64,000 bases of DNA. It comes from Sinomicrobium pectinilyticum (lineage in GTDB: Bacteria; Bacteroidota; Bacteroidia; Flavobacteriales; Flavobacteriaceae). The position numbers and the translations under genes were made by a program. Within the stretch, counting starts at the first letter, position 1. The number at the start of each line of letters is the position of its first letter. Under the pieces are notes generated by a model. It did not search any database and had not been told where the DNA came from. It saw nothing but the letters and a program-made list of their open reading frames with translations. Below, piece after piece: positions 17,764 to 26,482 of this stretch. The stretch lies in assembly GCF_003725735.1 (NCBI RefSeq), contig NZ_RJTM01000011.1, positions 1 to 64,000 on the forward strand. Reading direction: 5' to 3'.

Positions 17764-17856
17764 CTTGGGTGAGCAAAGGGAATACCCGGAAGGGAATTAC
17801 GCTTCATTTTGTGTAAAACGGATACGGTATTTGCTTGAAAACGATATTTATAACTC

Positions 17857-17884
17857 CACCCGGGATGATGGAAAGCCCCGGGTG
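17857..17884 (+). other. Hairpin upstream of TPR gene
   Basis: Perfect 8-bp stem (CACCCGGG 17857-17864, CCCGGGTG 17877-17884) in the leader, 28 bases before the TPR protein ATG. No T-run follows, so it is not a classical terminator. It may affect mRNA stability or translation. Confidence 0.4.
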
Positions 17885-17912
17885 ATCCCTGTCCTTACAA
17901 ACCTGTAAATCC

Positions 17913-19697
17913 ATGAAAGCAATCAGTTTTTGCATATGTGTTTTGTTTGCTTTTCAGCTTTTTTCCCAGGAAGATATACTTGCCAGGCAATATTTTGACA
18001 GGGGGGAATTTGAAAAAGCACTTACCCTGTATGAGAAACTGTATAAAGAAAACCCCAGGACCAATCAGTTACAGCTCCTGGTGGCGTGTTATCAGCAACT
18101 TGAAAGATACGATGAGGCCGAAGCCGTTTTGCTCCGGCAGCTGGAAAAGAGTAATGCCTCGCCGACCTACTTTGTAGAACTCGGGTACAATTATGCCCTG
18201 GCCGGAAAAAAAGGAAAGGCCGGGGAATATTATGACAAGGCCTTTAAGGCGGTTGAGGACCGCCCCGCTTATACCTATACTGTGGGACGGAACTTCCAGG
18301 AGAAGAACCTGCTGGATGAAGCTATTGCTGTTTATGAAAGAGGCAAGGAACTGGATCCCCGGCTGAACGTGGACTACCAGGTAGCACAGATATACGGGGA
18401 AAAAGGAAATATGGAGAAGATGTACAGCAGCCTTCTTGACCTTATTGCTTCCCGGCAGAATATGAACCTGTCGCATGTGCAGCGGATTATTTCGCAGTTT
18501 ATTACCGATGATGCTTCCCATCCGAACAATCAGTTATTGCGGAAACTGATCCTTAAAAGGGCACAGGCCTCTCCCGATATTTTGTGGAACGAATTACTGA
18601 GCTGGCTGTTCATCCGCCAAAGACAGTACGCTTCGGCCTTTACCCAGGAGAAAGCCATTTTTAAACGAGCCGAAACCGTTAGTCTGCAGCCTGTCATTGA
18701 CCTGGGGATTATGGCCATGAATGACGGGGACAATGATACGGCAACCGCAATATTCGAATTTATAATAGAAAATACGGGGACAGCTTCCGTACAGTTAGAG
18801 GCCCATCTTAATATACTGCGGATGCAGATTGAAAAAGGCGATGCATCTGTCTATGATGATATAGAAGACAGGTTCCGGGCCTTGCTGGAGGAATACGGGC
18901 TTAATAGCAGTACGCTGCAGGTACAGGTAGCTTATGCCAGGTTCCGGGCCTTCCAGATGGAAGATATGGCTAAGGCCGAAGAACTACTGAAGCGAATACT
19001 GGACGAGATCCCGCTGAATGCCCTGGAAGAGGCCAGGGTGAAAATGGCTTACGCGGATGTGCTGGTATATTCGGAAAAATTTAATCGTGCCCTTATCTAT
19101 TATTCGCAGGTGCAGAAGATGGTAAAAAATGATGTAATAGCCCAGGAAGCCCGCTTCAAGGTGGCCCAGACCAGTTTTTACAAAGGAGATTTTGACTGGG
19201 CACTCACACAGTTAAAGGTTTTGCGGGAATCCGGGTCGCAGCTTATTGCCAATGATGCCATGCAGCTCAGTCTGCTTATCTCGGATAATATCCTTGGGGA
19301 TTCCACAAATACTGCCCTGAAAACCTACGCCCGTGCCGATCTGTATGCGTACCAGAATAAAACGGGTAAAGCCATAGCACTGCTCGATTCGGTGCTTGCC
19401 AACCACCGGGGGGAAAGTATCGAAGATGAAGCGCTGTTCCGGCAGGCGGAACTTTTTGAAAAAGGGCATCAGTATAAAAAGGCAGAGTACAATTATCTGA
19501 GGATCATTGAGTTTTATCCGTATGACATCTGGATGGACGACGCCCTTTTTGCTCTGGGGCAGTTATACGAATATCGCCTGGAAGAACCGGAAAAAGCCAT
19601 TCCGTATTACGAAAAGATCATCTTTGAGCATGAAGACAGCATTTACTTTGTCGAATCGAGGAAAGCGTTCCGGAAGTTGAGGGGAGACGGTACCTGA
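17913..19697 (+). CDS. Exported tetratricopeptide repeat protein
   Basis: 594 residues. A signal peptide (about 1-18, ending FQLFSQE) is followed by successive TPR-type helix pairs, e.g. ARQYFDRGEFEKALTLYEKL (25-44), ELGYNYALAGKKGKAGEYYD, VEQ-less repeats in the middle, and KAEYNYLRIIEFYPYDIWMD near the end. TPR proteins are protein-protein scaffolds; here it would act in the periplasm or at the inner face of the outer membrane. It is followed 34 bases later by the DUF4286 gene and probably belongs to the same transcript as rsmA-mgtE. Specific function not known. Confidence 0.82.
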   Translation: MKAISFCICVLFAFQLFSQEDILARQYFDRGEFEKALTLYEKLYKENPRTNQLQLLVACYQQLERYDEAEAVLLRQLEKSNASPTYFVELGYNYALAGKKGKAGEYYDKAFKAVEDRPAYTYTVGRNFQEKNLLDEAIAVYERGKELDPRLNVDYQVAQIYGEKGNMEKMYSSLLDLIASRQNMNLSHVQRIISQFITDDASHPNNQLLRKLILKRAQASPDILWNELLSWLFIRQRQYASAFTQEKAIFKRAETVSLQPVIDLGIMAMNDGDNDTATAIFEFIIENTGTASVQLEAHLNILRMQIEKGDASVYDDIEDRFRALLEEYGLNSSTLQVQVAYARFRAFQMEDMAKAEELLKRILDEIPLNALEEARVKMAYADVLVYSEKFNRALIYYSQVQKMVKNDVIAQEARFKVAQTSFYKGDFDWALTQLKVLRESGSQLIANDAMQLSLLISDNILGDSTNTALKTYARADLYAYQNKTGKAIALLDSVLANHRGESIEDEALFRQAELFEKGHQYKKAEYNYLRIIEFYPYDIWMDDALFALGQLYEYRLEEPEKAIPYYEKIIFEHEDSIYFVESRKAFRKLRGDGT

Positions 19698-19731
19698 AAC
19701 AACACCCGGCAAACTTTATATCAAAACCCAG

Positions 19732-20043
19732 ATGTACATTTATAACATTACCATAAATATTGATGAGGCCGTGCATGACGAATGGCTGATCTGGATGCGT
19801 GAGACCCATATTCCGGATATGCTGGCTACCGGAAAGTTCCTTAATGCCAGGATGCTTAAAGTACTTGTAGAGGAAGAGATGGGGGGGATTACATATTCCG
19901 TACAATATTTTACCGACAGTAAAGCTACCCTGGAGAAATATTATGAAGAAGATGCTTCGCGGCTGAGAGAAGAAGAACAGAAACGTTTTGCCGATAAATT
20001 CGTCACCTTTCGAACGGAGCTGGAAATAATTAGTGAACATTAG
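19732..20043 (+). CDS. DUF4286 family protein
   Basis: 103-residue small cytoplasmic protein of the Bacteroidota DUF4286 family: [20 protein letters not shown] at the start, then [18 protein letters not shown] and a conserved [20 protein letters not shown] stretch. The fold is probably ferredoxin-like (dimeric alpha/beta barrel type); no activity is established. It sits 34 bases after the TPR gene and 35 bases before rsmA in the same orientation. Confidence 0.85.
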   Translation: MYIYNITINIDEAVHDEWLIWMRETHIPDMLATGKFLNARMLKVLVEEEMGGITYSVQYFTDSKATLEKYYEEDASRLREEEQKRFADKFVTFRTELEIISEH

Positions 20044-20078
20044 ACCTGGGACCGTATCCGGGATATACAAGGGAAAAA

Positions 20079-20903
20079 ATGACAAGAAACAGGATCAGGA
20101 AAGAGCATTCTCCCTTTACCGGAGAAGATAAGGTGAGACCTAAAAAACACCTGGGGCAGCATTTTCTAAACGATGAGAATATAGCCGGAAAAATTGCGGA
20201 TACCCTTACGCTCCGGGGATATAAGACCGTTCTGGAGATAGGCCCCGGAATGGGAGTACTCACTAAATATCTGCTCAGGAAAGATATTTCCACCTATGTG
20301 GTAGAGATCGATACGGAATCCGTAGCCTATCTGAAAGAGCATTATCCCGGTCTCTCGGGCCGGATTATCAGTGAAGATTTCCTCAGATATGATGTCAGGG
20401 AGGTCCTTAAGGACGAGCCTTTTGCTATTATAGGTAATTTCCCCTATAATATATCCTCGCAGATCGTGTTTAAAATGCTTGATATGCGCGAGCAGGTCCC
20501 CGAGTTTTCCGGGATGTTCCAGAAAGAAGTGGCAGAACGGGTTTGCGAGAAAAAGGGAAGCAAAGCCTATGGTATACTCTCCGTGCTGGTACAGGCTTTT
20601 TACGATGCGGAGTATCTCTTTACAGTGTCGGAAAATGTATTTACACCACCGCCGAAAGTGAAATCGGGAGTATTGAGATTGCGCAGGAAAGAAGATTTCC
20701 GGTTGCCGTGTGATGAAAAACTTTTCTTTAAAATAGTAAAAACAGCATTTGGCCAAAGGAGGAAAACCCTTCGTAACAGTTTAAAAACATTGGGATTATC
20801 CGATATTTTAAAAGAAGATATTATCTTTGGCCAGCGTCCCGAACAATTAAGCGTTCAGGACTTTATCCGGTTAACGCAAAAGATAGAGAATGGCGCCGTT
20901 TAA
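20079..20903 (+). CDS. rsmA: 16S rRNA adenine dimethyltransferase RsmA (KsgA)
   Basis: Dimethylates the two adjacent adenines in the 3'-terminal hairpin of 16S rRNA, a late 30S assembly checkpoint. Motifs: [11 protein letters not shown] near residue 25, the SAM-binding [12 protein letters not shown], and the catalytic GNFPYNIS (N-[LPF]-P-Y). C-terminal [12 protein letters not shown] and [13 protein letters not shown] are also typical. At 274 residues it is complete, with a basic N-terminal tail. Its stop overlaps the start of mgtE by 14 bases, implying translational coupling. Confidence 0.96.
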   Translation: MTRNRIRKEHSPFTGEDKVRPKKHLGQHFLNDENIAGKIADTLTLRGYKTVLEIGPGMGVLTKYLLRKDISTYVVEIDTESVAYLKEHYPGLSGRIISEDFLRYDVREVLKDEPFAIIGNFPYNISSQIVFKMLDMREQVPEFSGMFQKEVAERVCEKKGSKAYGILSVLVQAFYDAEYLFTVSENVFTPPPKVKSGVLRLRRKEDFRLPCDEKLFFKIVKTAFGQRRKTLRNSLKTLGLSDILKEDIIFGQRPEQLSVQDFIRLTQKIENGAV

Positions 20904-22245
20904 ACTCAGTGATGAACTTTTAGAGCAGATAGAACAGCTCATAGAGGAAAGAAACAACAGTACGCTGTTGCAGATCCTCAATGAACTGCATTATGCTGAC
21001 ATCGCCGAGATTATAAACGAACTGAACCTGGAGGAAGCTACCTATCTCATTAAATTACTGGATAGTGAAAAGACTTCCGATACCCTTACCGAACTGGATG
21101 ATGACGTCCGGGAAAGAATACTGGATAACCTCTCCCCCCAAGAAATTGCGGATGAGCTCCTGGAGCTGGATACCGATGATGCAGCTGATATTATAGCCGA
21201 ACTTTCCGAAGAGCGAAAGAAAGAAGTAATCTCTCATATCGAAGATAAAGAGCATGCCAAGGATATTGTGGAACTGCTCCGTTATGACGAGAACTCTGCC
21301 GGGGGACTTATGGCGAAGGAACTGGTTAAGGTTAATGAAAACTGGAATGTACTTACCTGCGTGAAGGAAATGCGCCAGCAGGCGGAACATGTTACCAGGG
21401 TCCATTCCATTTACGTGGTGGACGACAATGACAGGCTCAAGGGAAGGCTGTCCCTGAAAGACCTGCTGACGACTTCTACAAAAACGCATATCCGCGATGT
21501 ATATATCCCCAAAGTAGACTATGTCATCGTGACCGATAAGGCCGAAGATGTGGCCAGGGTGATGTCCAAATACGACCTTGAGGCCATTCCGGTAGTGGAC
21601 GAAGCCGGTAGGCTGGTGGGGCGTATTACGATAGATGATATTGTAGATGTAATCAGGGAAGAAGCGGAGAAAGATTACCAGCTGGCCGCGGGTATTACGC
21701 AGGACGTGGAAGCCGATGACAATATCTGGAAACTCACCAAGGCCCGGCTGCCCTGGTTGTTGATCGGAATGTTCGGCGGACTTGGAGCTGCGAGTATCAT
21801 CAACGGATTTCAGGATGCATTGAAACAGTTTCCCATTCTGCTCAGTTTTGTGCCGCTTATCCAGGCCACCGCAGGAAATGTAGGGGTACAATCTTCCGCA
21901 ATTGTAGTACAGGGGCTTGCCAATGACACTATCAAAGGAGAAGTGTTCGGCCGTTTGATCAAGGAGTTTTCACTCGGACTTATTAACGGCATAGCCATAG
22001 CTGCTATTGTTCTGGTGATCAGTCATTTTGCATTTGGTACGGAATACGAGGTTTCCGCTACTATTTGTATAGGGCTGGTTACGGTCATTGTAAATGCCGC
22101 CGTTATAGGTACTTTCATTCCTATTTTTCTGGATAAAAGGGGGATTGATCCCGCGGTGGCTACCGGCCCTTTTATAACGACCAGTAATGATGTGCTGGGG
22201 ATACTTATATATTTCCTCATTGCTAAATTTATCCTGGGCTTTTAG
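20890..22245 (+). CDS. mgtE: Magnesium transporter MgtE
   Basis: Inner-membrane Mg2+ channel. The N-terminal cytoplasmic superhelical domain (about 1-130, acidic, with repeated L-x-D/E-x-D Mg-sensing patches such as [15 protein letters not shown]) is followed by two CBS domains (about 135-255, [17 protein letters not shown] and [19 protein letters not shown]) and a C-terminal five-helix pore (about 285-450) with the family motifs [16 protein letters not shown] and [16 protein letters not shown]. 451 residues is standard. It overlaps rsmA by 14 bases. Confidence 0.95.
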   Translation: MAPFKLSDELLEQIEQLIEERNNSTLLQILNELHYADIAEIINELNLEEATYLIKLLDSEKTSDTLTELDDDVRERILDNLSPQEIADELLELDTDDAADIIAELSEERKKEVISHIEDKEHAKDIVELLRYDENSAGGLMAKELVKVNENWNVLTCVKEMRQQAEHVTRVHSIYVVDDNDRLKGRLSLKDLLTTSTKTHIRDVYIPKVDYVIVTDKAEDVARVMSKYDLEAIPVVDEAGRLVGRITIDDIVDVIREEAEKDYQLAAGITQDVEADDNIWKLTKARLPWLLIGMFGGLGAASIINGFQDALKQFPILLSFVPLIQATAGNVGVQSSAIVVQGLANDTIKGEVFGRLIKEFSLGLINGIAIAAIVLVISHFAFGTEYEVSATICIGLVTVIVNAAVIGTFIPIFLDKRGIDPAVATGPFITTSNDVLGILIYFLIAKFILGF

Positions 22246-22252
22246 AAACAGC

Positions 22253-22414
22253 TCAAATTTTCCACTTTCGGATCAGGTAATTGTATTCCAGTCGTAATTC
22301 GCTGGCAAAAAACGGGAAGTTGTCCTGGTTGTTCAGGCAGTATACAACGCTCTGCGGGGTAGTTTTGAACTCTTTGGCCAATGCGTCAATTACCCTGGGA
22401 TTGTAATCTTTCAT
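22253..22414 (-). CDS. Small hypothetical protein (53 aa)
   Basis: A short complete reading frame (ATG 22414, TGA 22253) just after mgtE on the opposite strand. It starts MKDYNPRVIDALAKEFKTTP and continues with SVVYCLNNQDNFPFFASELR. The layout (an N-terminal K-D-Y-x-P followed by two predicted helices) resembles small helix-turn-helix-like proteins of Bacteroidota that I recall only loosely. Upstream on the minus strand is TATCTTTT, one base off the -7 box. No good Shine-Dalgarno is visible, which is common in the phylum. Function unknown; it could be a chance frame, but the amino-acid composition looks coding. Confidence 0.55.
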   Translation of the reverse strand: MKDYNPRVIDALAKEFKTTPQSVVYCLNNQDNFPFFASELRLEYNYLIRKWKI

Positions 22415-22611
22415 AGCGCGGGAATTAGGTTAAGTATTTCCGGCTAATATATTAAAATTAAAAGATAATACGAATACCGGAAACAGGGTAGGCATATTAA
22501 ATATAGAGAGGAGGAGCAATTAGTAATCCGTAAGCGGTATCAGTCTTACAGTTCGGGGTTGAGGGGTCCCGATATATATAGAAAGATGGAGTTAGAAGTA
22601 TTTGTTTTTTT

Positions 22612-22692
22612 GTTCCAGGTTCCAGGTTTGGCCTTTGGGCATGCGAAAAAAAACACCCCGTAACTTGTAACCTGGAATTTTAAACCTGGAAT
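22612..22692. repeat. Short CCAGGTT-type repeat units in inverted arrangement
   Basis: GTTCCAGGTTCCAGGTTTGG (22612-22631) faces the units AACCTGGAA (22669-22677) and AACCTGGAA (22683-22691) plus an AACTTGTAACCTGG stretch (22662-22675). Related units occur at 14915-14924 (aacctggaac) and 24358-24381 (CAAGGTTACAAGTTGCAGGTT). They look like a dispersed family built from about 10-bp units. Confidence 0.6.
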
Positions 22693-22776
22693 CATTAAAC
22701 GTTGCAATTATAGTTTTTTTAATGCGTTTGCCCTGAAACCGGAAATATGCAATCCATGTAGTTAAGTTACATTTGC

Positions 22777-22784
22777 TACCTTTG
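22777..22784 (+). promoter_or_regulatory. -7 element of murI promoter (TACCTTTG)
   Basis: Exact TAnnTTTG match, 49 bases before the murI ATG. Confidence 0.6.
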
Positions 22785-22833
22785 TAAAAACAGGTAGTCT
22801 GCTCCGTATCTGGGCAGTTTAAAAGGACTTTAT

Positions 22834-23610
22834 ATGCACATAGCTTTTTTTGACTCCGGTGTCGGAGGACTCACCGTATTGTATGAGGGCATGAAGAAAA
22901 TGCCCGGGGAAAATTTTATATACTTCGGAGATTCCCGGCATGCCCCTTACGGAACAAAGAGCAGGGAGGAAATAAAAGAGCTGGTTTTTAACGCTGTGGA
23001 TTTTCTTGCGGCTAAAGGGTTAAAAGCCCTGGTACTGGCCTGTAATACGGCAACCAGCGTTGCGGTAAAAGATCTCAGGAAAAAATATGACTTTCCGATA
23101 ATAGGTATGGAACCTGCCGTAAAACCTGCCGTAGAGAACAGTGAAGAATATAAGGTGCTCGTTTGTGCTACGGACCTGACCCTTAGGGAGGAAAAGCTGA
23201 ACGACCTGGTGCGAAACCTGAAAGCAGATAATAAAGTGGATTATCTTTCTCTCCAGGAGCTGGTAATGTTTGCCGAGAATTTCAAAATCAACGGTTCCGA
23301 AGTAAATGCCTATCTGGAGAAAAAACTGTCACAACCCGATTGGAGCAAATACAATTCTATTGTCCTAGGATGTACCCATTTCATCTTCTTCAGGGAACAA
23401 ATACGAAAACTAATACCGGAACATATCCGGATTCTTGACGGTAATGAAGGAACAGTGAATAACCTGATAACCAAAATAGAGGTCAGCAATGATTCCGAAG
23501 GAAAGAGAATAAAGTATTATATATCTGGAGATGAGGCCGAAGCAGGTTATTTTGAAAAATACCTCGATTACCTGTCTGAAACCGACACGCTCAAAGGACA
23601 GGTACTGTAG
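22834..23610 (+). CDS. murI: Glutamate racemase
   Basis: Interconverts L- and D-glutamate to supply D-Glu for peptidoglycan. The two catalytic cysteines are C70 in ALVLACNTATS and C180 in VLGCTHFIF; the opening FFDSGVGGLTVL carries the conserved Asp7-Ser8. It is 258 residues, normal for the family. It stands alone with its own -7 promoter box and converges on the oxygenase gene, with only two bases between the stops. Confidence 0.96.
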   Translation: MHIAFFDSGVGGLTVLYEGMKKMPGENFIYFGDSRHAPYGTKSREEIKELVFNAVDFLAAKGLKALVLACNTATSVAVKDLRKKYDFPIIGMEPAVKPAVENSEEYKVLVCATDLTLREEKLNDLVRNLKADNKVDYLSLQELVMFAENFKINGSEVNAYLEKKLSQPDWSKYNSIVLGCTHFIFFREQIRKLIPEHIRILDGNEGTVNNLITKIEVSNDSEGKRIKYYISGDEAEAGYFEKYLDYLSETDTLKGQVL

Positions 23611-23612
23611 GC

Positions 23613-24257
23613 CTACCTGGTTTTCAGCCATCCGGTTATGCTCAGCCGCTCCCTTTCCACCGTTTTAACTTCGTGTTCCAGTACCTGGCTTTCAAAAATG
23701 ACCATCTTTCCCGGAAAGGGATATACCGTAACGGGTTTTCTGTCACTTTCGTTCGGATAGATAACAAGTTCCCCGCCGTATCCGGGCAACCAGTCTTCTT
23801 CGTTCAGGTAATATACTACAGAGAGTTTACGCCTGTCATCGTTCTGAAAGGTATCCAGGTGCCTTTTGTAGAAAGTCCCCTGAGGATATACCGCATAGTG
23901 AAATTCTTTCTCCAGGATACCCATAAAACACGTTTTATTGAGATAGGCGATGAGGTCATTGATCCTGTTGAAGAAATGTTCTTCCGCTTCATTGGCCCCG
24001 GCTTCGTTAAGCCAGAGGATAAAGTCGCCCCGTACGGCCTTTTCGATAACTTCACTGAAATGGTTTCCTATGGCAGCCTTCTTAAAACGGTCTTCTTCAT
24101 ATTTTTCCCAAAGGGAATTGCGCAAAGCGACGACCTCTTCAGCGGGGAAGAAATTGTCTACAATACTGTATTGCCGGTCCATCAGATCGGCAATTATTTT
24201 TTCATAGAGCGGATTTTCAACAAAATCCAGTTGCTCAAACAGTTCATTCACTGCCAT
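23613..24257 (-). CDS. 2OG-Fe(II) oxygenase (prolyl 4-hydroxylase-like)
   Basis: 214-residue putative 2-oxoglutarate/Fe(II) dioxygenase. Iron ligands fit the H-x-D...H pattern: RHLDTFQND supplies His and Asp, and LEHEVKTV near the C-terminus supplies the distal His; the following RLSITGW contributes the Arg that binds 2-oxoglutarate. Between them is the jelly-roll stretch LSVVYYLNEEDW...GGELVIYP. The start at 24257 (MAVNELFEQ) is preferred over an in-frame ATG at 24290 because a perfect -7 box (24280-24287) lies between them. Related enzymes hydroxylate proline or ribosomal-protein residues; the substrate here is unknown. Confidence 0.84.
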   Translation of the reverse strand: MAVNELFEQLDFVENPLYEKIIADLMDRQYSIVDNFFPAEEVVALRNSLWEKYEEDRFKKAAIGNHFSEVIEKAVRGDFILWLNEAGANEAEEHFFNRINDLIAYLNKTCFMGILEKEFHYAVYPQGTFYKRHLDTFQNDDRRKLSVVYYLNEEDWLPGYGGELVIYPNESDRKPVTVYPFPGKMVIFESQVLEHEVKTVERERLSITGWLKTR

Positions 24258-24279
24258 TGATAAACAGATAAAAAGCCGG

Positions 24280-24287
24280 CAAATGTA
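24280..24287 (-). promoter_or_regulatory. -7 element of 2OG oxygenase promoter (TACATTTG on minus strand)
   Basis: Exact TAnnTTTG match on the minus strand, 22 bases upstream of the ATG at 24257. It overlaps the alternative start at 24290 and so rules that start out. It lies inside a 7-bp AGCCGGC/GCCGGCT inverted repeat pair (24274-24280 and 24305-24311). Confidence 0.62.
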
Positions 24288-24383
24288 CATAATTTTGGAT
24301 TACGCCGGCTAAAAAATGCCTTCGATTCATGGCAAACGCATCATGAAATTATAAATAGTTCAAGGTTACAAGTTGCAGGTTGT

Positions 24384-24401
24384 ACCGAGCGTAGCCGAAG
24401 G
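24384..24401. repeat. Degenerate REP-like unit (ACYGAGCGNRGYCGAAGK type)
   Basis: ACCGAGCGTAGCCGAAGG resembles the unit CACTGAGCGAGGTCGAAGTG found inside hmgA (35663-35682), matching at 14 of 18 aligned positions. Both look like the family of palindromic intergenic elements with a GAGCG-TAG-TCGAAG core that I recall from Flavobacteriia. Confidence 0.5.
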
Positions 24402-24613
24402 ACACTTCATCTCCCGATCATCCCTACAATTTCCATTTAGCTAAGTCAATCTTCTACCCTCTTATTTTCCAAACTCCTTTACCTCATGGTTATATTATCG
24501 AATTCTCCCATTCTCAAATGCTCTGGGCGTAACGTGTTTGCCCTGGCCTTCGGTCAGAATCCCCGATACACAAATAATTGTTTAAAGGCAAAACCTGCCA
24601 TTTCCGAAATGGT

Positions 24614-24621
24614 TATCTTTG
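24614..24621 (+). promoter_or_regulatory. -7 element of queD promoter (TATCTTTG)
   Basis: Exact TAnnTTTG match, 31 bases upstream of the ATG at 24653. It rules out the in-frame ATG at 24578 as the start, since that lies upstream of the predicted transcript start. Confidence 0.65.
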
Positions 24622-24652
24622 CAGCAGAAAAGCAAAAACATCAGGAGGAGTT

Positions 24653-25105
24653 ATGAGCAACATTCGCCTTACCAAACTGTTTGGTTTTGAAACCGGGCAT
24701 GCCCTTTACGGGTATGACGGCAAGTGCAAAAATGTACACGGGCACAGTTATAAACTGGCGGTTACGGTAATTGGAAAACCCATTACAGATCCGTCTCACG
24801 TCAAATGCGGAATGGTGATCGATTTCGGAGACCTCAAGAAGATCGTAAAAGAAGAGATTGTCGACAAATTTGACCACGCGACAGTATTTAACAAAAATAC
24901 ACCGCATGCCGAACTTGCGGAAGAATTGAAAAAGCACGGGCATAATGTATTACTGGTAGATTATCAGCCTACGAGCGAGAATATGGTAATTGATTTTTCC
25001 GAAAAAATAAAAGCCAGATTACCCGAAGATGTGGTTTTGCACTCGCTGAAACTTCATGAAACGGAGACTTCTTATGCAGAATGGTACGCGGAAGATAACC
25101 GTTAA
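24653..25105 (+). CDS. queD: 6-carboxytetrahydropterin synthase QueD
   Basis: Converts 7,8-dihydroneopterin triphosphate to 6-carboxytetrahydropterin in queuosine/7-deazaguanine synthesis. Zinc-binding His residues appear as GHALYGYDGKCKNVHGHSY, which also holds the catalytic Cys; FDHATVFN and a C-terminal LHETETSYAEWY complete the family pattern. The start at 24653 follows a good Shine-Dalgarno (AGGAGGAG, 24643-24650) and gives 150 residues. Forty bases downstream lies lpxH on the same strand. Confidence 0.93.
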   Translation: MSNIRLTKLFGFETGHALYGYDGKCKNVHGHSYKLAVTVIGKPITDPSHVKCGMVIDFGDLKKIVKEEIVDKFDHATVFNKNTPHAELAEELKKHGHNVLLVDYQPTSENMVIDFSEKIKARLPEDVVLHSLKLHETETSYAEWYAEDNR

Positions 25106-25144
25106 GGCCGATATTGCCCTAAAAGTAATTTTGAACTTTGTATC

Positions 25145-25924
25145 TTGAATTTGGAGACAACAAATATTCACGTACCGGACGGTAAAAAAATATATTTCGC
25201 ATCCGATAATCATCTCGGGGCACCGACAGGCGATCAAAGCCTTCCCAGGGAAAAGAAGTTCGTACAATGGCTGGATACGGTGAAGGACGATGCTGCCGCA
25301 ATTTTTCTGCTCGGCGACCTGTTTGATTTCTGGTTTGAATATAAAACGGTAGTTCCCAAAGGATTTACAAGGACTATGGGGAAACTGGCGGAAATTACAG
25401 ACAGCGGTGTCCCGGTATATTATTTTGTGGGCAATCACGACCTGTGGATGAACGGTTACTTTGAGAAGGAGCTGAACATTCCCGTTTTTCATCGTCCGCA
25501 GGAGTTTTTGCTGAATGACAAATGTTTTCTGATAGGCCACGGAGATGGCCTGGGCCCCGGGGATAAAGGGTATAAACGCATGAAGAAAGTATTTACCAAT
25601 CCGGTTGCCAAATGGTTCTTCCGGTGGCTGCACCCCGACATCGGGGTAAGGCTGGCACAGTACCTGTCCGTAAAGAACAAGGTGATCTCCGGGGATGAAG
25701 ATGTAAAATTCCTCGGGGAGGACAAAGAATGGCTGGTACAATACTGTAAACGCAAACTGGAACAGAAGCATTACGATTATTTTATCTTCGGCCATCGCCA
25801 CCTGCCGTTGGAAATACGCTTAAACGAAACGGCTACCTATGTTAATCTGGGAGACTGGATAGGATATTACACTTATGCTGTTTTTGACGGGAACATCCTG
25901 GAACTAAAAGAATACAGACAGTAA
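25145..25924 (+). CDS. lpxH: UDP-2,3-diacylglucosamine diphosphatase LpxH
   Basis: Calcineurin-type metallophosphoesterase that hydrolyses UDP-2,3-diacylglucosamine to lipid X and UMP in lipid A synthesis at the inner membrane. The metal-binding motifs are in order: SDNHLG (20-25; the first is usually D-x-H), GDLFDFWFEY, GNHD, the Arg/His-containing GHGDG, and GHRH near the C-terminus. The start is non-ATG: TTG 25145 is taken, and TTG 25151 two codons later is equally possible. The length of 259 residues fits the LpxH family rather than short YfcE-like phosphoesterases. Confidence 0.88.
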   Translation: MNLETTNIHVPDGKKIYFASDNHLGAPTGDQSLPREKKFVQWLDTVKDDAAAIFLLGDLFDFWFEYKTVVPKGFTRTMGKLAEITDSGVPVYYFVGNHDLWMNGYFEKELNIPVFHRPQEFLLNDKCFLIGHGDGLGPGDKGYKRMKKVFTNPVAKWFFRWLHPDIGVRLAQYLSVKNKVISGDEDVKFLGEDKEWLVQYCKRKLEQKHYDYFIFGHRHLPLEIRLNETATYVNLGDWIGYYTYAVFDGNILELKEYRQ

Positions 25925-25946
25925 AAGAACGGGCCAGGACCGGATG

Positions 25947-26303
25947 CTACTCGCCACAGATCTGGTTGAGGTAATTGTCCAGTTTTATCTGGAACAGCGT
26001 TCCTTCTATCAGGTCTTCTATTTGCCGGAGCTCATGGACATTTACGGCCAGATCCACTTTATCTGCGGGAGTACGCAGCAGAATGGAGCGGTATTCCTCA
26101 TGTTGCCTGCATTCCGCACAACGCTCAAATTGCCTGGCGTTGCGTATGCAGTTGTAAAATTGGCCGACCTCGTCAGGAGAGAGATAAAAGCCCATGTCCC
26201 GAAATACGATCTGTAATTTTCCGAAATTATTCCTGGCAATATCCCTTTTCCACTGAAAGGCGATTCCTATATCATTCCGGTAGATGCAATATATCTCGTT
26301 CAT
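25947..26303 (-). CDS. Small conserved Bacteroidota protein with CxxC
   Basis: 118 residues from the ATG at 26303 (MNEIYCIYRND); an in-frame ATG ten codons earlier is less likely. It contains a cysteine pair RCAEC, isolated cysteines near both ends, a beta-rich first half (GKLQIVFRDMGFYLSPDE) and a helical C-terminus (IEDLIEGTLFQIKLDNYL). It resembles uncharacterised small proteins of the phylum (possibly the DUF6686 type; that assignment is from memory). It stands alone between lpxH and recJ. No function is proposed. Confidence 0.65.
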   Translation of the reverse strand: MNEIYCIYRNDIGIAFQWKRDIARNNFGKLQIVFRDMGFYLSPDEVGQFYNCIRNARQFERCAECRQHEEYRSILLRTPADKVDLAVNVHELRQIEDLIEGTLFQIKLDNYLNQICGE

Positions 26304-26482
26304 AACAGTAGGTTTTAGTATTTTGTATTCCACGTTTTAACCGCCGGAGTTGCGTGTAATCCGTTTGTATATGCACAAATATACAATTATTTTTATTCAA
26401 TCTAAATAAAATATAATTCTTTGGAGCATACCGGGCCGCCTGTCAGCCGGGACAGTCATTTTAGAATGAGATGGAAAAGGAA

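Larger units (their letters stand above)
22415..22833. other. Intergenic region with dispersed-repeat units
   Basis: 419 bases without a recognisable gene. It holds the putative minus-strand promoter region of the 53-residue ORF, a repeat cluster of the CCAGGTT type (22612-22692), T-rich tracts, and the murI promoter. No tRNA, riboswitch or additional ORF was recognised. Confidence 0.6.
24291..24652. other. Intergenic region with REP-like remnants
   Basis: About 360 bases with no gene. It holds one arm of an AGCCGGC inverted repeat, a CAAGGTTACAAGTTGCAGGTT unit (24361-24381), a degenerate ACCGAGCGTAGCCGAAGG unit (24384-24401) related to the element inside hmgA, and the queD promoter. Nothing else is recognised. 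Confidence 0.55.

Noticed and set aside
17857-17884. Terminator between serS and the TPR gene
   Set aside because: The hairpin is perfect but no T-run follows it on either side; recorded only as a hairpin.
17723-17908. A 61-residue frame overlapping the end of serS
   Set aside because: It starts inside serS in another frame, and its downstream part includes a hairpin; nothing supports coding.
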